Positions 35,963 to 47,175 of a stretch of DNA of 64,000 nucleotides are shown one piece after another. The translations under genes were made by a program, and so were the position numbers. The notes under the pieces are model-generated. The model ran no database searches. It worked only from the letters and a program-made list of their open reading frames with translations, and had not been told where the DNA came from. Source of the DNA: Chlorops oryzae (lineage: Eukaryota > Arthropoda > Insecta > Diptera > Chloropidae); contig CM035808.1 in NCBI GenBank assembly GCA_020466095.1, positions 8,359,512 to 8,423,511 on the forward strand. Direction: 5' to 3'. The stretch's first letter is position 1; every line of letters starts with the position of its first letter.

Positions 35963-38099
35963 CCGTCCGTCTCAACCTAAGAATGCGTAAAGCGAAAGGA
36001 TATGGGAACTCTATAAATAAATAACATTGAAATACTATTCATTTATCAAAACTTTTACAAAAAATAAGTTCCAAAAAAGTTATAAGAAGCTTCTAAGTTA
36101 ATATTACGATTCCAAGTTGAATCCTTCACAGGTCATTAAAGTGCTCCGATTCTCTCTGCGAACGGTTGAGTCAAAATCCTTGTGCAATAAATAAATATCA
36201 TATTTTCATCCGAAACTAGCAAAATGCTTTTTAACAATGACAAAGTAGGTCAATTCAACCGATTTTGTGAATTAATTGCAACCGACGAAGAAGTCCCAAA
36301 TCGAAAGACTTAAGACACAAACTTACGAATTCGTCCAAACTCAAGACCAAGACACTTTTCTGTTTCTTGATCTCTTTAGAACTCAAAACCAAGTTACAAA
36401 ATCGGCTATAAAGCCAACACATTGCAGATACTTCCAAAAAACAAAATATACGTAGAATAATAATATCCGGAACCACAATCGATAGTCTTTGAATCGGCTG
36501 ATCGACCGTTCCACTGATACCTCTAAACCGTTGCAATGAAAGTACCGTTCTTCTTTTGCCTCTCTATGCTAAGTTTGTTAACTTTGTTTTTATCAAGTTA
36601 TAGTGGTATGCTCTTCTTTTGAATTTCTTCTCCCTATTCAAATTTGATATTCGGGACAGCATTTTTTTTTTTTCAAGTTAGATTTTTGAGCAGAGCATAT
36701 TTGAGCAGATACTATGCTTCATTAACCACTAAACGATGAATTCTGATGTCACATTTAAAATATGCGATAATCACGATTTTCTTCATCACCCGCAGCGCAC
36801 ATTCCTACCAGCTCAAACACGTTAATCTCTGCTGTGTACTTGTGTATTCACATAGACCTGCATTCCCCAACTACGTCTTTGCAATCAAAGATGGCTGCTT
36901 TGTTGTCTTTTGCACACTTGTTTGCCCCCTTGTTAAAGATAAAGGTATATGCTCAAATTATTTTGCCATAAGATGAATTAATAGTCCAAGACATGTCGCC
37001 TAGATATTTAAAGAATTGTTTTTTTTTGTTTTTTTTTTTTTTTTTTTTTTTAGTAATTTTCCTTTTCGCCTGCAAAGACTTTCATCGAATTGATTTCCCT
37101 TTTTGAAAATCTTCAAAGGGGCTTGGAGGACCGATCAATCTGGACCCATGGGAAATATTCGCGTTAGCTCTCTTGCCACGGCAGTTTTCTTCTCTCTAAG
37201 CCACGAATGCGAAAAGGCATGAAAGCAAAATAACAAAGAATAGAAAAAAACATGTTTTCTTTTTTCAAGCTACCTTCGATTCTGGCCGTAGAGTAAAGAT
37301 TTTTTTTTGGCTCGTTCTCAGTATTTGAATTTTATGCACTTTACGAAGACATTCCGCAATGATTTTTATTATTTTTTTTTATTCAAATTCCAAACGAAAT
37401 CTTTTTTTTTTATTTATTTCCAAGACTCGTTTTTTTCTTTAAATTACAAGTGTGTTTTTCACTTGTTCTGTTCCTTTTTTAACGATACTTTAATTATCTC
37501 TTTCTCTTTCTTTCATTCTAAGAATGTAATCACGACGGGCACCACCACTCCGCTTGAAGATTGAATTGAAACTGCGGCTTACAAAAAATTCCGGAATATG
37601 ATTTGAGCCATGATGCAAAGAGAAGCAGATAACCTAATGTCAAAAGAAAATTCAACTGCGCATCTACGTCACACGAGAGCGCACCTGTTGGCGTTGTTTA
37701 CATTTTGTATGTGGCTTGAAGGGAGTTCTAAAGACTTGTTGATAAATGTGCAAAAAATTGAGTTTATTAAATTGAAATGTAGCGAAAAATTATTTTTTAG
37801 AGAAACTTTATATATTAGTCAATATATTTTTTTTTTATTTAAGTGCGATAGATTAGGCTTACCTTTCTGAATATGTGAAATGTGAATAAAAGTTGCTATA
37901 TTAGTTTTAGAATATGTGCAAAAATTGTATTATGTATTTAACACAAATATGAATGAACCAAATATACATATATTTGCTCACACTATCTAAAAAAAAAAAC
38001 TTGTTCTCTTTCTTCACAAAATGCTATCTATATAAATTTCTGAAGTCATCGGATTTAAATTTTCGTTTCGGCGACAAAAACTTTTTCACTTCTTGAAAG

Positions 38100-39118
38100 T
38101 AGATATGGAGAAACAATTGATAGCACTTTTGATACTATGTATGCTTTCAAACCTATCGAAAACATCGATGGCTTTTGAAGACTATCGAAAGTTTTGATTC
38201 ATAGACATTTACTTCACCATTGGAAAGGTGGTGCTGGCGGTGACAGAGGGTTTTCTTCTTTTTGAAATGGACAGATTCCTTAAAAATGCCTTTATTTAGA
38301 CAAGCGTGAGAGCCGCTCGAAAATCCATATTTCGATTATCAGAATTATCGATTATAAAAATTATCGATTATAAAAATTATCGAAAATATCGATTCTAGAA
38401 ACCATTATCGGAAATATCGATTGTTGAAAATATCTATCATTGAAACTATCGATTGTTTAAGCTATCGATAATATTGAATACCGATTAAAGAAACTATCGA
38501 TTATAGAACTATCGATTATTGAACCTACCGATTACTGAAAAAATCGATTATTGTAGCGATCGATTATTAAAATAATCTATTTCTGAACCTATCGATTATT
38601 AAAACTATCGATTATTGAATCAAATGACTATCGAAACTATCGATTGTCAAACTATCGATAGCCCCCCAGCTCTATCGAACCAATAACAAAGACCAACTTA
38701 CGCACGTTCTTGCTTCATCGCGTCGTGAAAAATTCTCAGAAATTCTGCGAGTCTTATGTGTCGCATTTCACAAACCAAATGAGAATTATAGGCGTCATGC
38801 GAAAATTTTATTCTATGCACTGATGCCAGAACGAGGGGTTTTTTCCGCTTTTATGGAATTTTTCGATTTTTACGATTAGAAAGGTTTTAAAATTCGGCTT
38901 CTTGTATATTACCACGTGATATTAAATGAGGAGGGATACTTATGCACAGTATTTTGTTCAATTGATATAGGACCACCATTAATTTTTTTTAATTTAAAGC
39001 TTTTAAATGGTTGATATTTAAATGTTAAATAGCTCAAACATGCTTGATTGAAATCACTAGCTATTCGCCAATGCATTACTATCGATATTTCAGACTATCG
39101 ACTATCGATACATCGACT
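38100..39118. mobile_element. hAT-type element with ATCGAT-rich core, copy 2 (no nested MITE)
   Basis: This copy is homologous to 31486-32752 in the same orientation, including the block TTGGAAAGGTGGTGCTGGCG and the ATCGATTAT array. It lacks the 173-bp nested element. Its ends are eroded and no target duplication is visible. Confidence 0.75.
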
Positions 39119-39840
39119 TTAAAGAGGAAAATTGCTAAGGAAAATTGAAATTAACTTATTCCACTTGATGTATTTAATCCGCTTTTACTTCCAGGTCAGT
39201 TCGATTACCGCCAAAAACCACGAATTTTCAAGTCAGAATAATTTTTCGATTCTTATTTGACGTCACACAAAAATCTGATCGCATATGCAAATCGAATGGA
39301 CTGCGCACTGATTCTTATGAAAAAAATGGAACCCTGTTCTTAATTTCAATCCAGCTTTCATTTCAATACAATGCAAAATAAAATATATGTCGTATACTTT
39401 TAGGGAAAATATTAATTCAAAATATTATGCGGTATCTTTTTGGCGCAATCTTAAATTCTCTTGTATGGAAACTGTACACAAACATGCAATGTATCAAAAT
39501 TACGCAAAAAACGAAGCTTTAAATATGTACAAAGCAGGGCAACCACAAATTTTTATATTGAGCCCTAAAAATATACATCCACGATTACTTGCAGTCATGC
39601 CTGTCGTGATGAAAAGGAATCACCGAGTAAAGGCCAAAAATGCATGCATGACACGCAGAAACGCTAAGCAAATGTTTTTGGTATTTCTTTGCATGATGCA
39701 ATGCTTGCAGGCAAACATGAACGTGTGAAGGCCGCTAATAAGTGTATTTTCGTGAGTATCTTGTGTGTGCGTGAAATTTGTCTCACGCCCGGTCAAAATC
39801 AGGATTTGATACTCACGCACATGCACGGACGTATCGTGAG

Positions 39841-40217
39841 CAGTGCTGTCGAAATGCTACTATGGTAGTTTTTTTACTACTTTTCGTCTCGCCGTACTAC
39901 TTTAGTACTCCGTTTATTAGTGTACTACTAATTGGTTGTTAATAAATTTTGTTATAGATTCTTTGTACGGCGAAAATTAACTGACCTACGAAAACGTTGA
40001 AAAAACAAGAGTACATTTTTTCATACAAAATTTCATTCATTCATTTTTTAGGCTTCTTGATTTAAGAGTTTTCGAGTTTTTTGAAGAAAACCCTGTAACT
40101 AGTATTGTTTCTTCTTATTGCTTAAAAAGTACTTTTTTTAAATATACGTTTTTTAAGTAGAAACTACCGTTTTAAAAGCATATTTCAACTTTCTAAGATA
40201 CGAAAACGACAGCACTG
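39841..40217. mobile_element. hAT-type MITE with 7/8 target duplication
   Basis: The terminal repeats are CAGTGCTGTCG and, reversed, CAGTGCTGTCG. The inner arms share ACTACC/GGTAGT motifs. The flanks ATCGTGAG (39833-39840) and GTCGTGAG (40218-40225) differ at one base. It is non-coding, 377 bp. Confidence 0.8.
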
Positions 40218-40247
40218 GTCGTGAGTGTGCGTGAATTATCTCATGAA

Positions 40248-40824
40248 CAGCGCTGCCACTTTTGGGTTTTTCCTACCAAAGCAGGTAGGTATTTTTTTCT
40301 TTGGTAGGTTGAGTTGGATTTTGGTAGGATTGCAGAATTTTTTTCATTTTGACTAAAAACATTTGTTAACATATCCGTTATCGAAAAATACACATCGATT
40401 TTTGTCAACCCTACCTTGAACGATGTGGAAGAGCATGTTTCATTTCCATCTATCTTTGTCTCTCATGTTGCTCTTTTCTATAGAAGTGTATAGAGCACAA
40501 AAGAAAATAGAAAAAAACAAAGCTAATGCAATAAGAGCTTACGTGCATTAAAGCATGCGCGAGGTAGCGACAAGTGAAGAATATAATCACTTTTGTCGCT
40601 TGAATGTGCCAAATGAAGTTCAAATGGGTAGTTTTCTACAATATTTGGAAGCAATTTCGGATTTTTAGAGTAAAAATAATATATAATGTTATTTGTTATT
40701 GTAAATACACCCAAAAGTTTTTAGCAATAAAACTCCTTTTTGTAGTTTTTGGTAGGTTGCAATCGATTTTGGTAGGATTTCGAAAAATATTTGGTAGGAA
40801 AAAAGTTTGTCAGTGGCAGCGCTG
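40248..40824. mobile_element. hAT-type MITE with exact 8-bp duplication
   Basis: The terminal repeats begin CAGCGCTGCCACT at both ends (reversed on the right), with CCTACCAAA repeated inside. The flanks are CTCATGAA on both sides (40240-40247, 40825-40832). It is 577 bp with no transposase frame. Confidence 0.88.
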
Positions 40825-41020
40825 CTCATGAACGTGCGGGAAAATTGACTCCATATATAACTTATATAGGTTTATTTCATAAAAAATGATAATTTTTTTT
40901 TATTTATGCAATTTGTAGCTACCTACTCGATAGTTTTTTTTTTTTTTGGATTAGTTAGTACTACAATTACCATTAGATAAGAAAATAAAACATTGAACGC
41001 GTTACGTTACGTTACGCGTT

Positions 41021-41763
41021 AAAGGGCTCTACGCTCTAAAGCAGCAAGTAAATTTCCTATACCAAACACATGTAGAAAAAACAAAGAAGTACTTTGGCTT
41101 ACTTTCGCTACTTGAACGCATACGCTGTATTACAAGTAATCGGACTCACAGGGTTGCATTTAAGTCATACATTTTCTATATTTCTGTCGACCTGTCATCG
41201 AAATTTCAACTCTGATTTCCTTTCTTCAAAAGAATGAGCTCGTTACTTCCTTTCAATTTACTTTAACAGCGTTGAGCCCTTAAGCCCATTACGCTCTAAA
41301 GCAGCAAGTAAATTTCCTATACCAAACACATGTAGAAAAAACAAAGAAGTACTTTGGCTTACTTTCGCTACTTGAACGCATACGCTAATTACAAGTAATC
41401 GGACTCACAGGGTTGCATTTAAGTCATACATTTTCTATATATCTGTCGGCCTGTCATCGAAATTTCAGCTCTGATTTCCTTTCTTCAAAAGAATGAGCTC
41501 GTTACTTCCTTTCAATTTACTTTAACAGCGTTGAGCCCTTTAAGGGCGTTGTTAAAGTAAATTGAAAGGAAATCAGAGTTGAACCTTCGATAACAGGTCG
41601 ACAGAAATATTGAAAAATATTACTTAAATGCAACCCTGTGAGTCCAATTACTTGTAATTAGCGTATGCATTCAAGTAGCGAAAGTAGGCCAAAGTACTTT
41701 TGTTTTTTCTACATGTGTTTCGTAAAGGAAATTTACTTGCTGCTTTAGAGCGTAGAGCACTTT
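41021..41763. mobile_element. Foldback element of three 250-bp units (two direct, one inverted)
   Basis: The unit starting ACGCTCTAAAGCAGCAAGTA occurs at 41031 and again at 41291 (period 260). A third, inverted copy ends at about 41763. The outer ends AAAGGGCTCTACGC and the reverse complement of GCGTAGAGCACTTTA form inverted repeats. The two direct copies are nearly identical, so that duplication is recent. It is non-coding. Confidence 0.8.
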
Positions 41764-42248
41764 AGCCATAAGAGCGCAACTTAAATCTCGGCCATACATT
41801 TTTAGATCGGTAAAAAACCGAGTTAATCCGACTAAACCAGATATGGGGCGTTGTTGCTATACTCACCGATGACTTTCAGAAACTTTCAGAATAATTTTGT
41901 TTTTCTGATGAACACATGATGGAAATGTTTATTTTATTGCTTTTTTTTGCAACAAGAAATCCTTGTTTCGGCGAGCTACAAGCTTCCGTTATGAGCTTTT
42001 TGTTATTTTCAATTTAAAACTAAGAAAATGTTTCATAAATACGTATATATTAAAATATATGAAAAGTTTTGCTGACCTCAACAAAAAAAAAAATGCAATT
42101 ATCAGTTCCCTATTCTGCTATTCTTAAAAGCCGAAATTAATTACAATGATGAAATGATGAAATATGAGCAAATGAAACATGATTTCGGTTACGTACTTAA
42201 TCCTTTTGAATTGGGTGGTTACAACGACTATTGAATGTTCTTAATTTT

Positions 42249-43433
42249 TCAATGTGAAGTTGCCGCTCCAGTGCTTGCTCCAGCTTTCTCTTTGATCTTG
42301 TGCTTTTTCCCCTGTAGATGTTGTTGCAGGACAATAACATTATTCATTGATGTGTTGCACACCTGGCAATAATAACATCCAGTCGGAGTTCGATATATGG
42401 AAACATCGAAAGGAAGCGACTCCGCATTGGGATCTAAAGCTTGAAGCAATGAATTCGGACACGGCTTATTACTATCCGGTGACAAATTAGAAGCTGTTAG
42501 TTTCTTCTTGTGCTTCGAACCGCTGAGATGCATCTCCATTTGTGCAGTCGAAGTGGCAATAATATTGCAGACCTTGCAGCATAGAGACTCGTCTAATGGT
42601 GTATCCGGTTTAGTCGGGCGTGCAGCTTTTACAGTTTCCTCACCATTGGTCTCCGATTTTGGTTTCACAAAGTCCGCACCGATTCCAAAGCGACCATTAT
42701 CGTAATTACAACTGAATTTCTTCGTAGCAGTACGTACCCATTTTCCTTCGGTATCGTAGAAGCCAGCTCCAGATGGATCCGATTGTCTACTCGCGACCAA
42801 TTGATGCCTTCGTCCAGCAAAGTGTTGTTGTGCGTGCACCGTTGACGAGAGCGGAAGATCGCAGATATCGCAATGATACGCTTGCGGTCCGACTGGACTA
42901 CTTTTCACGAAACGCTTTACAGCCGGAGGATTGTCCGGATAATGCAACGTTAGCCAATTTGTTATCTTACGATCATGCGCTTTCGACTCGTAGTGGCATG
43001 CTGCAGTCTTCTGAGAATTTAATGCAACATTACATAGTTGGCAAAACAGAGGTTTTATAAGCGCATTCAATTCTTCCGGATAGCTTTCATCTCTTCCCAT
43101 AAAACATGCAGGCTTTGTTGTTCCGGCTGTCTCCTTGCTTAATTGTTGTTGTTGTTGTTGTTTTACAAGCGTGACATTATTATGTAGACGCTTTCGTGGA
43201 GAAGACTTATAAGATCCTGGATTACCCGGCGGAAAATATCGACTACTATCGTTATACGTTGACGGGTACTCCTCTAAAGCTGGCGCGTGAGAATATGCGT
43301 AAGATGTTGACGGATATTCCATTGATTTATAACTCGAGTGTTCCATTGAGCGTGTATCGTTGTCATATTGTCGCATTGGAATAGTGTAACCAGGTAAGTA
43401 GTACCTCATGCCGTTATTCATTCCGTCACTCAT
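42249..43433 (-). CDS. Four-zinc-finger protein of the U1/JAZ type
   Basis: An uninterrupted 394-codon frame from ATG at 43433 to TGA at 42249. The N-terminal third is Tyr/Ser/Pro-rich with a basic patch and a short polyglutamine run (residues 92-97). Four C2H2 fingers with wide inter-histidine spacing follow at about residues 131-153, 188-210, 286-308 and 356-378, each ending in a basic H..K-type tail (SGSKHKKK, QGKKHKIK). This spacing is typical of matrin/U1-like and JAZ (ZNF346) fingers, which bind RNA, often double-stranded. A nuclear RNA-binding role is inferred. It appears intronless; no orthologue symbol is assigned. Confidence 0.88.
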   Translation of the reverse strand: MSDGMNNGMRYYLPGYTIPMRQYDNDTRSMEHSSYKSMEYPSTSYAYSHAPALEEYPSTYNDSSRYFPPGNPGSYKSSPRKRLHNNVTLVKQQQQQQLSKETAGTTKPACFMGRDESYPEELNALIKPLFCQLCNVALNSQKTAACHYESKAHDRKITNWLTLHYPDNPPAVKRFVKSSPVGPQAYHCDICDLPLSSTVHAQQHFAGRRHQLVASRQSDPSGAGFYDTEGKWVRTATKKFSCNYDNGRFGIGADFVKPKSETNGEETVKAARPTKPDTPLDESLCCKVCNIIATSTAQMEMHLSGSKHKKKLTASNLSPDSNKPCPNSLLQALDPNAESLPFDVSIYRTPTGCYYCQVCNTSMNNVIVLQQHLQGKKHKIKEKAGASTGAATSH

Positions 43434-43987
43434 GATAATTATTGAATAAATTTTAATTTATTTTAAGAGAAGCGTGTTTCATCGAATTTTTCCTTTTCGT
43501 TTTCGTTTTCGACGTTTCGATATCAGCTGTTTGACTTGTCAATTGGGGGTTGCTTTTCAAAGAAAAAAGAAATTTAAACCAACACAATCGTTTGTCACTT
43601 TGTGTTGCATGGCTTGCTTGGACCCCTTATTCGTATATCGTTAATTTATATTTTTTTCAAAAATTTTTTTGATTTTTTCCAACTGTTTTCATCGAAACTT
43701 CTAGTTACTTCTTCAGGGGTGCCACAGAATCCGATAGCTACCGGAATCGGAATTAAAACCGATCGAAATTTCATACCGAATCACGATACAAAGAGAGCAT
43801 GATAGCGCCATTTCGGGTACCGCTATTTTGTAGCATTCGCATTGTTGTTGTTTCCCATGCTAAAGTTTAGTTGTGACGTTGAGCTTAACATGCAAAACAA
43901 CAACAACGAAGCTCTCATTTTGTATTTGTGACATCATCGGACTGAAGTGGCGCTATCTTGTTTTCTTGTATCATGATACCGAATTAA

Positions 43988-44717
43988 GGGGACCTTCTGG
44001 TCTAGAATTTTTTGAAAATTGATTTTTTTTTTTATATATTTCGGAAGAATAGACTTTTAAGAATATGCTGGCAAAGTTTCGTGAAGATATTGACAATATT
44101 TTCTTTGCTACAGCCGTTTTTAGAAGGTGGAGACAGCAGGCAGCGCGCTTGATCAAAGCAACTTTGAACGCGTTTATCTCAAAACCACTTTTTTTGACCT
44201 GGTGTGAATGAAAACAAAAAAAACCATCGAACCGATTTGTCTGGAATTTTTATATGTTATTCATAACATCAATGGCTATGGCCCGAACTAGAATCGAATT
44301 TTTATTTCAAGAACTTCATATTTTTTCATAAAAAAAAAATGGTCAAAAAAAAGGGAGTTTTTGATGGTTGAAATAAAAAATGGCGCCATTTTGTCAATTA
44401 AAAAAAATTTTTTTTATTATAGTTCCTGCCATAGCCGCATTCATTCTGATTAATAACATATTTTTTTTTTTTTTTTTCGATAACCAGAACTGCCAAAATC
44501 TTTCACACCACGGAGGTACTTTTTCAAAGAGGGTCCACTTCAACGCCATTTTTAAAATACCAAAAAAAAAAAAAAATTACAACATTTTTTATTTTTTGTC
44601 AATAAAGAATATAATAAGCCTGCATACTTAGAAAATCGTTTTTTATTTGGCTTAATACCAAAAAAAAAAAATCATGAAAATACCCTAAATTTTTGTGCTC
44701 TAGACCAGAAGGTCCCC
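43988..44717. mobile_element. TTAA-flanked non-autonomous element, family B
   Basis: The terminal repeats are GGGGACCTTCTGGTCTAGA and its reverse complement (TCTAGACCAGAAGGTCCCC). TTAA is on both sides (43984-43987 and 44718-44721). It is about 730 bp and non-coding. The interior shares the landmark GCGTTTATCTC.AAACCAC with family A although the termini differ, so the two families are probably related. Confidence 0.82.
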
Positions 44718-44721
44718 TTAA

Positions 44722-45351
44722 GGGTCTTATTGTTTTTCAAAAAATCGATTTTTTTTTAACTTCATCTAATATAGTGTCATGAAATATGGTACAAGATTTG
44801 AAGTAAATCTAATCCGGCATCGGATTGATCGTAAGAATTTTTAACAAATTTATCGTTTCAATCTTTAAAGCATTTTCCAAAAGTCGTCCTTTTTAGTGGG
44901 GTGACACTTTTTGAAAATCCGGCCATCTGCAAGTAGAATTTTTATTTTCAGGAAACTGTCGCAAAAATAGACACAGCTTTTTTTCGATTCTTGTCAAAAA
45001 ATTTTTAACACTTGAGTAGCAAAAATCAAAAAAAAAAGTTTATTGTCAAAATTCGATTACTTGAAAAATTTTCGAATTGTAAAAAAGCTCGTGTCAGTTT
45101 ATAGCCAAGGGATAAGAACAATAGATTTCATTTTTGGTTTCAGATCATCTGATTAACATGTTCACCGTGCACCTGGAATTTTTACGAGGACGCGTGAAGG
45201 ACGTGCAGCGAGTCACATCTTATTTTTATGTAAAATCAAAAAAAACTATTAAAGTTTAATATGAACGAAACATTACAAAAAACCTTTCCCGAAATCATTG
45301 ATTTTTTGGTATGAATTTTGAATGCCTCGAACTTTTACATGATAAGACCCC
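44722..45351. mobile_element. TTAA-associated element, family C, abutting family B
   Basis: It begins GGGTCTTATTG directly after the TTAA shared with the family B copy, and ends ATAAGACCCC followed by TAAA. The terminal repeat is short (about 10 bp). It is about 630 bp and non-coding. Either it inserted at the same TTAA as its neighbour, or one inserted at the edge of the other. Confidence 0.6.
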
Positions 45352-46113
45352 TAAAATTTCGTGTTTTAATCGGAACGAAATCGTTCTTAATTTCGAGAAC
45401 CTATTATCCGCTGTTATGATATGATTAAAATTCAGTCGAATAAAATTCCAATTCCGACAGCTATCGGATTCTGTGACACGCCTGATTATTTCAAAACTAA
45501 AAATTGGTATTCCGATTCTGAATATTTCCGGGGAATTTACTTTTTCGATACTAAAAGTCTCCTTGTTTAAATAGGTAGGGTAAGGACAATTATGGGTATG
45601 GATTATAATCCATTTCCCATCAAATTTCTTCCCTCAATATTTAAAAAGGAAGTTTACTCTCGAGAAAAGTTAACTCCCCGGAATATTCAGATTCGCGTTG
45701 ATATTCATTTTCTGTCCGTTTGAGACTTTCACTCAATTCGTATTCGTAATCATCACGCAGTAGGTATTGCTTTTCTGCACTAGGATGAAGACTACCATAC
45801 ACTCAGGAACGTAAATGTAAAAACGTTCATCATTTAATGCATTTCGAATACAATTTCATCAGCATTCGATACCACATTCTTAGGACTTGAATATTTTTGG
45901 TCTTCTGGAGGACTCATGGAACTTCGTGTCTTTTTAACACTACATCCAGGTCTCCGAAAACACAAGAATGCAAACGCGACTGTACTTTTTCTCCCGCATT
46001 ACCCTTTATCATGATCGATTGACTCCATCAAGAAACGAATGATCTCAATCTGAAAACGTTTTTATTGTACAAAACCAATCAATGGAATTAATTAAAATAC
46101 ATTCTTAGAAAAA

Positions 46114-47170
46114 TCAATTGTCTGGCAAAGCGCGGATAATATCCGAATCACCAGGATCTGTGATAGACATTGTGCATACTCGGAAGTACTTTCCGCAGGC
46201 TGTTCCAAGTTCAATATTGGTGCCAGTGTAGTGCTGAACCTCCGTTTTGGCCAACATAGCGTAGTATTCAATTTCAGATTTTCTATAAATCGAAAGAGAA
46301 AAAGGCATTTTAAGAAATATCGAAACATCATGGAGGTTAGGTATTAATTTTGAAACCTTCAGAAAGAGTCTCTATATATTTTCAGCAAAAATTAACTTAG
46401 AAGAAAGTATTCATCATGGAAGGATTTCGCGCATTAATCACACAATCGGCACAACTCAAAATTTCCCATTTCTCCAGCAGACATCCAAACTCTTTAAGAG
46501 CCCAATAGAGCAATATATCTTACAATTTCATAAATTTATATTATTCTTAATTAACTGATGAATGTAAAGTTTGAGTTGCGCCGATTTTGAGATTAGTGTG
46601 CGATACAAAGCATAAGCATCAATTAAATAAACTTACGCATCGACAATTGCTGCAACCATTTGGATGTCTTGAAAGTTTTGTTTTATATTGCATAGACGCA
46701 AGACTTTCCATTCAGTGTCTAGCTCGGAAGCATACTTCTCAGTCTCGCAAGACTCCATATGGTTCCAGCAAAATTGGACACGTGCTTTACCTCAACGCGG
46801 GTGTGTTGCTAGCAATGAGCACCAATTTGGCCTTGCCTTGTCGGAGGGTCTTCAAAGTTTGCTTGTAGCCCAAGCAATACTTTCCAGACTTCATGACCAG
46901 CGCCAAGCGCGAGTTCATGTTCTCCAAAGCTTTTTTCTGAAATGTTAAATTTGAGGTTATGTTTGATCAAACTAAGTGAGCAGTCGCATTTACCTGTTTC
47001 TTTACCGCAACCATTTTTGTAGTTTTATGTTACTCAATCGCAAAAGCTAGAAATCAGAAAATTATTTTTATATTTTAAATTCAATTGATTTAATCCAATC
47101 GACTTACAGCACGACTGTCTTCTAGAGAGAGCGCCAAGTGAAAGAAAGACCGGAAAGAAGGAAAGGAAGC
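46114..47170 (-). CDS. RpL30: Ribosomal protein L30 (eL30)
   Basis: Coding exons: 47014-46994, 46936-46791 and 46282-46114 (phases 0 and 2), giving 111 residues. It starts [20 protein letters not shown], continues [20 protein letters not shown] and [17 protein letters not shown], and ends [14 protein letters not shown]. It matches eL30 along its full usual length; this is a 60S subunit protein of cytoplasmic ribosomes with a kink-turn RNA-binding fold. A non-coding 5' exon (about 47170-47108) begins in a pyrimidine-rich stretch. AATAAA lies on the minus strand at 46066-46061, 48 bp past the stop. Intron 2 carries a small inverted repeat. Confidence 0.95.
46424..46605. repeat. Inverted repeat in RpL30 intron 2
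   Basis: The arm at about 46424-46460 (ATCGGCACAACTCAAA) is mirrored at about 46566-46605 (TTTGAGTTGCGCCGAT). It is a likely small MITE of about 180 bp. It does not touch splice sites. Confidence 0.55.
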
Positions 47171-47175
47171 AAGAG
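47108..47175 (-). promoter_or_regulatory. RpL30: TOP-like 5' exon and transcription start region of RpL30
   Basis: On the minus strand, CCTTCTTTCCGGTCTTTC precedes the donor GTGCT|GTAAGT. The matching acceptor TGATTTCTAG at 47047-47049 leads into the exon with the ATG. Pyrimidine-tract starts (TOP) are the rule for ribosomal protein genes and place translation under growth control. The exact start nucleotide is not resolved. Confidence 0.6.

Larger units (their letters stand above)
43714..45484. mobile_element. hAT-like outer element containing two TTAA elements
   Basis: The outer ends are CAGGGGTGCCACAGAATCCG and, reversed on the right, CAGGCGTGTCACAGAATCCG. Similarity runs about 40 bases through CGATAGCT. 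Between them lie two complete TTAA-flanked elements (43988-44717, 44722-45351). The 8-bp flanks (TACTTCTT, ATTATTTC) do not match, so the host element is either rearranged or of another class. Confidence 0.6.
43434..46060. other. Intergenic region with nested transposons
   Basis: This region lies between the zinc-finger and RpL30 genes and holds a nested set of elements (43714-45484) plus a short inverted repeat at about 45506-45706 built on CCGGGGAATTTAC / AACTCCCCGG motifs. I see no gene. Confidence 0.6.

Noticed and set aside
41021..41763. CRISPR-like array
   Set aside because: Three long units in mixed orientation in a eukaryotic genome; no short direct repeats with unique spacers.
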